Source: Nemophila menziesii (lineage: Eukaryota > Streptophyta > Magnoliopsida > Boraginales > Hydrophyllaceae). Taken from it: a DNA stretch of 64,000 nucleotides. The notes under the pieces were generated by a model. The model did not search any database, had not been told where the DNA came from, and saw only the letters and a list, made by a program, of their open reading frames with translations. Within the stretch, counting starts at the first letter, position 1, and each line of letters begins with the position of its first letter. The DNA lies in assembly GCA_029959085.1 (NCBI GenBank), contig JARWIR010000002.1:77156224-77220223 (forward strand), given 5' to 3'. The position numbers and the translations under genes were made by a program. This document shows, one piece after another, positions 56,801-64,000 of this stretch.

Positions 56801-58690
56801 GTTAAGATGCGAGTGTGCTCGATCAGATGGACGTGGATGAAGCATTATTGGGTCTCGATAAGTACCCTCGACTATGACCAATGTAGAGAAAAAAATGAAA
56901 GGATCTTAAGGCTTTATTACATATTCAACTCCATCTCTTAAATGAGATATTAATTACAAGACGTATTGAAAGAGAAATCTTTTGTTGCTTTATGGTTGAA
57001 TTTAAAGAAATTATGCATGAAAAAAGTCTTACCGGCAAGTTAGCTTTCAATTAATGACTTTATTATCATCGTTTGGTTGAAGGAATGCCCCTATGAGATC
57101 ATATATCCATTTCAAGAAATTGTGTATGAAGATGAATATTTGGCGTTAATTTTACTATGTTCATTACCCCTATCGTATTGAAATTCTAGAGATATAATAT
57201 TATACAATAATTAAACCTCATATAATATTATACAATATTTGTGGATGAAGTATATGAAACCTTATATTCTAATGAAAGAATGAAACGCCTGTTGGTTGCT
57301 ACCGATACTCACGCAGAAGGTTCGTTTGTAGGAGGAAAATTGCATGAGTGGAAATGTGGAGTTGATGAATGGAAGTAAACAAGTTATGCAATTATAGCAA
57401 TGAAAATGGTCATATAATATCTGATAGTCGTATATTGCAGGATAAAAATAAGAATTCTACTCCATATCAAAATCAATACCCAAGAAAAATCAATGAACTG
57501 GTGTTGTACAAATGAAAACGGTAGAGAACTTTTAGCTACGTCTCATGGTGAACCTAACTAACGCAAAAAAATTATTATGGATTTCGTTTGCACCTTTTAT
57601 ATATATATCCCAAACGGGATTGGCTTTCTCCATATGAATTAGTATCGAAAGGTATTGTTTAATGGGAAATAATACCTCATGCAAAACTAGTAAAATTGGT
57701 ACAATTAGATTTAAATGTTTTTATGTGGTCGTAAGAACACTTGGTAATGTGACACATATTCTCGAGTTGAAGAGAAATCTTATCTCTTTGAGTATTCTAG
57801 ATTTAATAGGGTGCACGTAGCCAAGAGAAGGTGTAGTTCTAAAAAATTGGAACGGAGTTCGTCTTGTGACGAAAAGGCAAAAGAGCACAGTAGAATCATA
57901 TGTTTTGTAGGGTTCCATAGTTATCGGTGATGCGTTTTTCATCTCTAATTCATTGTCCAAAGAAGATGCCACTAAAATTTGGCATATGCGGTTAGGGAAT
58001 ATAAGTGAAAATGGTATGGCTGAACTAAACATAGAAAGACTCCTTGATGTACAAAGTTTTGTTTATGAACACTATATCTTTGGAAAACACGAGAGAGTTT
58101 GATTCAGGAAAGACATTCACAACATGGAAGGAACACTTGATTATCTTCATTCAGATATTTGGTGTCCTTCTAGAGTGTCTTTCATGGAGGTGCTTATTAC
58201 GTTTTGACTATCATTGATGTCTGTTCTAGAAAAGTTGGGTGTTCTTCTTGAAACTGAAGAATCATGCATTATCAACATTTAAAGAATGAAATATCACGAT
58301 AGAGAAACAAACATAAAATCAAATAAAACACGTGTTAGACATTTAGCTGTTCTAGGTACACCTCAACAATTTGGTGTAGCAGAGCATATAAATAGAATCA
58401 TTTTGGAAAAAGTATGTTGCATGTTTTCTACTTATAATTTATCAAAAATATTTTTGGCCAAATTCGCTTTTAGAGTTACTTATCTTATCAATATTCCTTT
58501 TATCATCTACCATTGGTAACAAAACTTTACACAAGGTATCGTCTGAAACTACCCCATTTTTTTATCTTAAAACTTTTGGTTGTCCAGCATAGGAACATAT
58601 TAATGTTAACTTAGAACTTAGATCTAGAAAGGTTTTAACGAGGCATATTCTTAGAGACTGAATATCCAAGAGGTAGGGGGTGCTATAAAC
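56801..58690 (+). mobile_element. Decayed Ty1/copia gag-pol remnant
   Basis: Broken into many frames. Gag traces (DQMDVDEALLGLDKYP; HEKSLTGKLAF; LALILLCSLPLSY) run to about 57185. They are followed by traces around 57280-57540 (RLLVATDTHAEGSFVGGKLH). Then come a gag-pre-integrase-like segment (TLGNVTHILELKRNLISLSI, KIWHMRLGNISENGMAELN) near 57730-58050, an integrase start (TLDYLHSDIWCPSRVSFMEG), and LGTPQQFGVAEHINRIILEK near 58350. There are stops throughout, so it is an old inactive copy. The part after 58680 (TATAAATATTAGAGTTTAGG) may be flanking LTR DNA. No second LTR found. Confidence 0.75.
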
Positions 58691-58957
58691 CTATATAATG
58701 GATTCCAGCCCATGGGCTTGTAGTCAAGTCTATAAATATTAGAGTTTAGGGTTATTTATTACCTATAAGTGAAATCTTCCACTATTTAATATTTACACTT
58801 TATGATAATAAATAGAACGCTACTCGTGTTTCTCTACCATTCACAACAAATAAATATTTTATAGACAATATCAAACAAGATTAAAATGTTAATGCTATTT
58901 AATAAATTATGACGATATGATTTTTCTCAATTAATTTTTCTAATAAAAAAATTAATG
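58691..58957. other. Possible LTR remnant of the copia copy
   Basis: AT-rich with TATAAATATTAGAG and GAACGCTACTCGTGTTTCTC-like sequence typical of copia LTR ends, but no pair is visible. Confidence 0.3.
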
Positions 58958-59130
58958 TTTTTTTTTAATACATGAGAGAGCCACTTTGGACTCGGAGTCA
59001 TTTTGACTCCAATGAGATGCGATGAGAGAGCCACTTTGGACTCGGAGTCATTTTGACTCCAATGAGATGCGATCCCAGGACCTCTTGGTCTTTGTGGAGT
59101 AACCTAACCACTAGGCCAACTATCGATCTC
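58958..59130 (-). mobile_element. tRNA-derived SINE with 50-bp internal duplication
   Basis: On the minus strand: GATCGATAGTTGGCCTAGTGG then TTAGGTTAC (box A), AGGTCCTGGGATCGCATC (box B), then the tail GACTCCGAGTCCAAAGTGGC, CTCTCTCATGTATT and poly(A), seen as T at 58958-58966. A 50-base unit is exactly repeated in tandem at 58972-59021 and 59022-59071. Flanks AAAATTAATGTTTTT and AAAATTAACTGTTTTT look like an imperfect target-site duplication. The tail is shared with the copies at 10346 and 24471. Confidence 0.85.
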
Positions 59131-59768
59131 AAAATTAACTGTTTTTAATATAACATTAAAAATACAACAATTTGTTATATTTTTTTAAAACTTATATATA
59201 CACATATAAATATAATAATATATTTAAATTTTAAAAGAAAAAAGAAAAAAATATAACAAGTTGAAATTTGGTTAGCTAGATATAGTTGATATAGGTAAAA
59301 AATACAAAGATATGCGTAATCGAAATTTCTTGATGTTATAATTTTCTTTTTCCTACAATTCAGCACCTATTGAATACTTCACTATATAGACCAAAAAAAA
59401 AGAATACTTCACTATATAGTACTTCTATATATTCCCATATCCATAACTTACCACCTATACACTCTACAATTCAATTTTCAATTTTCTTTCGCTGACATGA
59501 AACATGTCTTTAGCATTCATTAACTCTCATAACTGTCCTGATTCATGACCAGTTTCTCCATTTCCTTTCCCACTTGTTTGACTCACCAGCAGTTTTCCAC
59601 TCTTTATCCCTCCTAGTATATATGATCTTCTCTACAACAGAACCCAATTTTCTTTAATTTGAGGAGAGGTATGTTAAATCATTCGACTTTAACCCTATCC
59701 TCACAAAATATATATATCCTGAATCCGCCTCTAATCTTGTAAATATCTAGCTTTCGGAGATTTCAAGA
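59131..59768. other. NPF6.1 upstream region
   Basis: AT-rich with an AATACTTCACTATATAG direct repeat at 59371 and 59402. A TATATATGATC stretch at about 59617 could serve as a TATA region for NPF6.1. No gene. Confidence 0.4.
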
Positions 59769-62700
59769 ATGGGCAGTGAAGAAATCAAGTCACCGGAAGT
59801 TCTCCCTGGCGAGACGCTACCAACTCTAGAAGAAACTCAAGGAAGAAAAAAACTCGGACTTTACTTCATGGAATCTGACGCTAAACGGACCCCATTCGCC
59901 GGAGGTTACACTCCGGGAGGAACTACACCCGTGAACATCCGCGGAAAACCCATAATCGATCTCTCAAAAACCGGTGGATGGATTGCTGCGTTTTTCATCT
60001 TCGGTAATAGCATATCATATATTCTTTCCTTTTATACTCTTCACTTCGTTTCGAAAAGCGACTTATATAAGCATTATTTATGATTTTCTAGGGAATGAAA
60101 TGGCAGAGAGAATGGCTTATTTTGGGCTATCTGTGAATATGGTGGCGTTTATGTTCTATGTTATGCATAGACCTTTCGCAAGCTCTGCTAACGCGGTTAA
60201 TAATTTCTTGGGAATATCTCAAGCTTCGTCGGTACTTGGTGGTTTTCTAGCTGATGCTTACCTTGGTAGATACTGGACGATTGCTATTTTTGCAACGATT
60301 TATCTTGCGGTAATCACTTTCTAAAAGCTAAAAAATTGTTTTTTTGATACTCTACTAAATTAGAGTATATTTCATCATTAATATGCACTCTTGTGATTAA
60401 TACTCATAGAAAGGGTAGTGCAGAAAACCTGGGCCATTTAGATTATCTAAAGACCTAGAAAAAAAGTTGTATGATTTGGGCTTGTGGGGTAAGTTTTTCT
60501 CTTGGAAACGGGCTTCTGAGCAAAACTCGTGTTTTGCCTTTTTTTTTCATAATGTGTTTTGCCATTATCGCCGGTGTTTTGAGGCCAAATTTTCATGAGA
60601 TGAGATTTTATAACTCAGTCGAAGATTTTTGGAAAACATTTTAACTTTGTTTTTTTTAGGTTATTACAGTAATTAAAAAAATTCACGATTGAAATTTTTG
60701 ATTTTCAGTATTTATTGTTGCAGTTTTTACATGTCAGAATCAAGACATTAAATAAAACAACTGAATAATTGCAAAAAAAATTATATATATAGTTTATGTC
60801 GCTCTCAAATCTTCAATATCTTAATTTGGTCCCCCTAATCTTCATATCTTAATTTGGGCCCTAACTATTAAAATTGTCTGTTTAGGTTTTGAATTATAAT
60901 ACAAGGAATAGTGCAATTAATTCGGAAAAATTAACATAGGGATCTATTGTGCAATTTTTGTATAACCTAGAACCTATAGTGTAATTAACTCAAAAAAAAG
61001 CTACCAAAAAACAAAAAATTCTGGTTCCATCCCACCAAATAAAAATACAGACAAGTATACTAACCAAAAAATTTCCCATTCAGGGTTTGACAGGAATCAC
61101 ATTATGTGCAACAATAAACAACTTAACACCAAATCAAGAATGCAATGAAATTGCTTTACTTCTCGGCAAATGTGAACCTGCTAAATCATGGCAAATGCTT
61201 TACCTAAACACATTTCTTTACATAACCGGATTTGGAGCAGCAGGTATACGACCCTGCGTCTCTTCATTTGGAGCCGATCAATTCGATGAACGTAGCCGAG
61301 ATTACAAAGCACATCTCGATCGATTCTTCAATTTCTTCTACCTTTCGGTCACATTAGGAGCGATCATAGCCTTCACTGGAGTGGTCTATATTCAAATGAC
61401 ACATGGTTGGGGGTCCGCTTTTGGTACGCTAGCCATAGCTATGGGAGTTTCAAACATGGTGTTTTTTATTGGGAGTCCGTTGTATAGGCATAGATTACCT
61501 GGGGGTAGTCCGTTAACTCGTGTGGCACAAGTCATAGTGGCGGCATTTCGTAAACGGAACGTTGAGTTTGAAAGTAGTGAGCTTGTAGGGTTATATGAGC
61601 TTTCGGGGAAACGTTCGGCTATTAAAGGAAGTAGTAAGATTCCTCATACTGATGAATTCAGGTAAATAATGGTGGTTTATACCCTATGATTTATAATTTG
61701 ACAAGGTTTTTTTTTTTAAAATTTACTTCCCCATAATTTGGTAGAGTAGCACCTTACCCCTCTTGGTTTTAAAAGTGCACTGAATTTTTCGTTTTCAGGG
61801 TCCAAGTGAGAAAAAAATCAAGTTAATAATACTATAGGTACTTAAATTATGCAAAACTTAATATATTGTCTTTAATGTTTTTATTATTAGTTAAACTAGA
61901 AAAAATAAAACATTCATACAAATAAAATGAATCTAAAACCTAATAATATTCATACAAATAAAATGAACCAAAGCAAGTGAGAGAGAGGGTAAAAAAAGAT
62001 TCTGCATAGTCGTGATGGGGGAGCTGGTGCCTTGGCTCTATCACCTGTAGAATGAAAGCAAGAAGACCAATCTTTTTCCATCCAAAATTTTGTCAAATTA
62101 AATTGAAAGTGACACTACGTATTATTGAATTTTTTTGAAATTACTTTACTACCCTTTGACTTACTAATTTCTAATTTATTAATCAATCCCCCACCGCAGA
62201 CAATACCCTGTTGCAAACCGTCTTCCTTTCATGGATATTCGGGGTATGGGATGGGTAAAATATTAGTATATATAATCATGGAAATACAGTAATTTCATAA
62301 AATTCTGGTAAAAAAAAAACAAAATTTAAATTTGGATTCACAATTTGACAAACATGCTAACACTTTATTCACCCATGCAGATGTTTAGACAAAGCAGCTC
62401 TAGAACTAAAAGAAGACGCTCGAGATCCAAATCCATGGCGCCTCTGCACCGTAACACAAGTCGAAGAAGTAAAAATCCTCCTCAAACTCCTCCCAATCCC
62501 CGCTTGCACAATAATGCTAAACCTAATCTTAACCGAATTCTTAACTCTCTCCGTACAACAAGCCTTAACACTCAACACTCATATGGGTCGGTTAAAATTA
62601 CCCGTTACATGCATGCCCGTTTTCCCAGGTCTAAGTATCTTCCTCCTCCTCTCCTTATACTACTCAGTCTTCGTACCGGTATCTCGTCGCATAACCGGTC

Positions 62701-63206
62701 ACCCTCACGGTGCTTCACAGCTTCAACGAATCGGAATCGGGCTCACAATCTCGATTATCTCCGTTTCTTGGGCCGGAATTTTTGAACGGTATAGAAGAAA
62801 CTACGCGATTAAAAACGGGTACTCGATGAGTTTTTTAACTCCCATGCCTGATTTAACGGCGTATTGGTTATTAATCCAATACTGTTTGATCGGGATAGCG
62901 GAAGTGTTTTGCATAGTCGGTTTGCTTGAGTTTTTATATGAAGAAGCACCTGATGCTATGAGAAGTATCGGTTCAGCTTACGCAGCTGTAGCAGGTGGAT
63001 TAGGTTGTTTTGGAGCGACTATTCTTAATAATATTGTGAAATCATTAACTGGTGGGGATGAAGAGAAAGGGAAATATTCGTGGTTATCGCAGAATATTAA
63101 TACTGGGAGATTTGATTACTTGTATTGGGTACTTGCTGGGTTAAGTTTGATTAATTTTTGTGTGTTTTTATATGCGGCGAATCGTTATCAATATAGGAAG
63201 AAATAG
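59769..63206 (+). CDS. NPF6.1: NPF6.1-type nitrate/peptide transporter
   Basis: A proton-coupled NRT1/PTR family (major facilitator) membrane protein. The NPF6 clade includes nitrate transporters, but the substrate of NPF6.1 itself is not certain. Four exons, 59769-60003, 60092-60309, 61084-61661 and 62381-63206, join in frame with GT-AG introns to give 618 residues. The start is the ATG at 59769 (MGSEEIKSPEVLPG). Diagnostic stretches are FAGGYTPGGTTPVNIRGKPI and GGWIAAFFIFGNEMAERMAY with the ExxER proton-coupling motif (E81, E84, R85). Then come ASSVLGGFLADAYLGRYW, AAGIRPCVSSFGADQFDE, GSPLTRVAQVIVAAFRKRN, FLTLSVQQALTLNTHMG and VFCIVGLLEFLYEEAPDAM. About 12 membrane helices with a long loop after the sixth are expected and fit the hydrophobic pattern. 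Confidence 0.95.
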
Positions 63207-63373
63207 AGGGGGGGTATAGATATTGAATTTAAGTTTGTAAGCGATTAGACGTTTAAGATATAGACATATACATTGGTGTGTTGTAACTAAGGGTAAATTC
63301 GTCATTACATAATATTGAGTACCGTTTTTTTACAGATTGTTAAAAGCCTTTGTCTCGCTCAAAGGAAACTTCA
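63207..63373. other. Convergent 3' ends of NPF6.1 and RING-H2 gene
   Basis: Only 167 bases separate the two stop codons, so the 3' UTRs probably abut or overlap. No separate feature. Confidence 0.5.
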
Positions 63374-64000
63374 TCATGGACTTTCGCTAAATTCCATATC
63401 CTGGAAAATTGATAAATTAGGAGTAAAATCTTACTTGGAAAACTATATGGTTTTTGCGCATTTTAGTGTTTTAGCCCCCAAAGTTTTACAAAATTCCCCT
63501 TTCCCTCTGGTTTTTATCTCGCTACCCCCAAGGTTTACAAAATGCACACAAAATTCGAGTTTATAACCATAGGGTTAGAACGTGAATTTTGTAAATCTTA
63601 AGGGGGTAAAATGCAAAAAAAAAATCTAAACTCTTCGATAGTGTAAGAGTTTCAAAGAAACATACCTTGCCACAAATTGGACAAGTGTCACTTCTTTCCA
63701 TCCATTCATATATGCAACCAAGGTGAAAATGATGAGCGCATCTCGTTATAATCTTCGGATTTTCATTAGTATATTCTATAAAAGCTTTATATTAATTACT
63801 CTAAACAAAATCGAAAAGCAAAAAAAAAGTAAAATGCAAAAAATTGTTTTAGCGTACCCTCAAGACACGTGGGACAACAATCTTCTTCTTCAGAAGATGA
63901 TTGTATATAAAATATCCCTCGTGGAATTTTCGCACCACTTGAAAATTCTTCGGTATATTTCTTTTTTGAATCGAGCAATTCCATACCTGAGCTACTGATA
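63374..64000 (-). CDS. RING-H2 E3 ubiquitin ligase, 3' part (gene runs off the window)
   Basis: The last three exons on the minus strand: beyond 64000 to 63858, 63775-63666 and 63400-63374, joined across GT-AG introns in frame. They encode SSSGMELLDSKKKYTEEF, PRGIFYIQSSSEEED, then a RING-H2 domain: CCPTCLEEYTNENPKIITRC, AHHFHLGCIYEWMERSD and TCPICGK. The C3H2C3 ligands are all present, with the Trp in IYEW that contacts E2 enzymes. It ends DMEFSESP. The order (acidic serine stretch, C-terminal RING, short tail) matches the plant At3g02290-like E3 ligase family. The final exon codes only eight residues. The N-terminal half lies outside the window. Confidence 0.88.

Overview
This is a nuclear chromosome segment from a eudicot flowering plant. 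The evidence is spliced genes with GT-AG introns and plant-specific products (xylan synthesis, plastid transaldolase, a lumenal immunophilin, a nitrate/peptide transporter), plant transposon families, a nuclear tRNA-Lys and a decayed plastid-DNA insert. I could not fix the family or species. About 15% of the window is spliced genes; most of the rest is transposable-element DNA of several ages.

Genes, left to right: RCL1 (rRNA processing, - strand, 4 exons, 1428-2858); tRNA-Lys(UUU) (-, 7273-7344); the mitochondrial Rieske protein (+, 2 exons, 16903-18174); a SEC14/CRAL-TRIO lipid-transfer protein (-, 6 exons, 19160-20550); IRX10-type xylan glycosyltransferase (+, 4 exons, 22237-23893); plastid transaldolase (+, 7 exons, 31651-33736); lumenal FKBP19-type immunophilin (+, 9 exons, 35131-36917); NPF6.1 transporter (+, 4 exons, 59769-63206); and the 3' end of a RING-H2 E3 ligase gene (-, 63374 to beyond 64000), convergent with NPF6.1. 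All exon models keep frame and meet canonical splice sites. From memory, Rieske, transaldolase, FKBP19 and NPF6.1 are also neighbours in Arabidopsis (At5g13400-At5g13440), so this looks like an ancestral gene block inflated by transposons.

Mobile DNA: a decayed copia fragment and a 5'-truncated LINE (1-1190); a solo LTR with target-site duplication (TSD) ACACG (5583-7118); plastid trnY-trnE remnants (9526-9739); a tRNA-type SINE (10346-10461); a decayed LINE (10795-16630) split by a 1.64-kb solo LTR (12640-14281, TSD GATTA); a second SINE (24471-24596); a 1.7-kb long-TIR Mutator-like element with a palindrome-rich core (25397-27116, 9-bp TSD); a Pack-MULE that has captured part of an AVT6-type amino-acid transporter gene (29183-30583, 9-bp TSD), lying inside an older element that holds a PPR fragment; a small Harbinger-type MITE (31115-31346); a MITE related to the 1.7-kb MULE (39075-39326); a 78-unit GA microsatellite; a very young 12.75-kb Athila-like Ty3/gypsy element (40219-52970, TSD TTGTA, near-identical 1564-bp LTRs, env-position ORF, broken pol); a second solo LTR of the 5.6-kb family (53337-54880, TSD CACAC); a hAT-type element (55772-56347, 8-bp TSD); a decayed copia element (about 56800-58690); and a third SINE with a 50-bp internal duplication (58958-59130).

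The most notable signals are the Pack-MULE, the palindrome-cored MULE and its small relative, the young Athila-like element with an intact env-position ORF and repeated polypurine-like motifs, and SINEs that share a tail but carry different tRNA-like heads. I saw no CRISPR array, operon or clearly new defence-type system.
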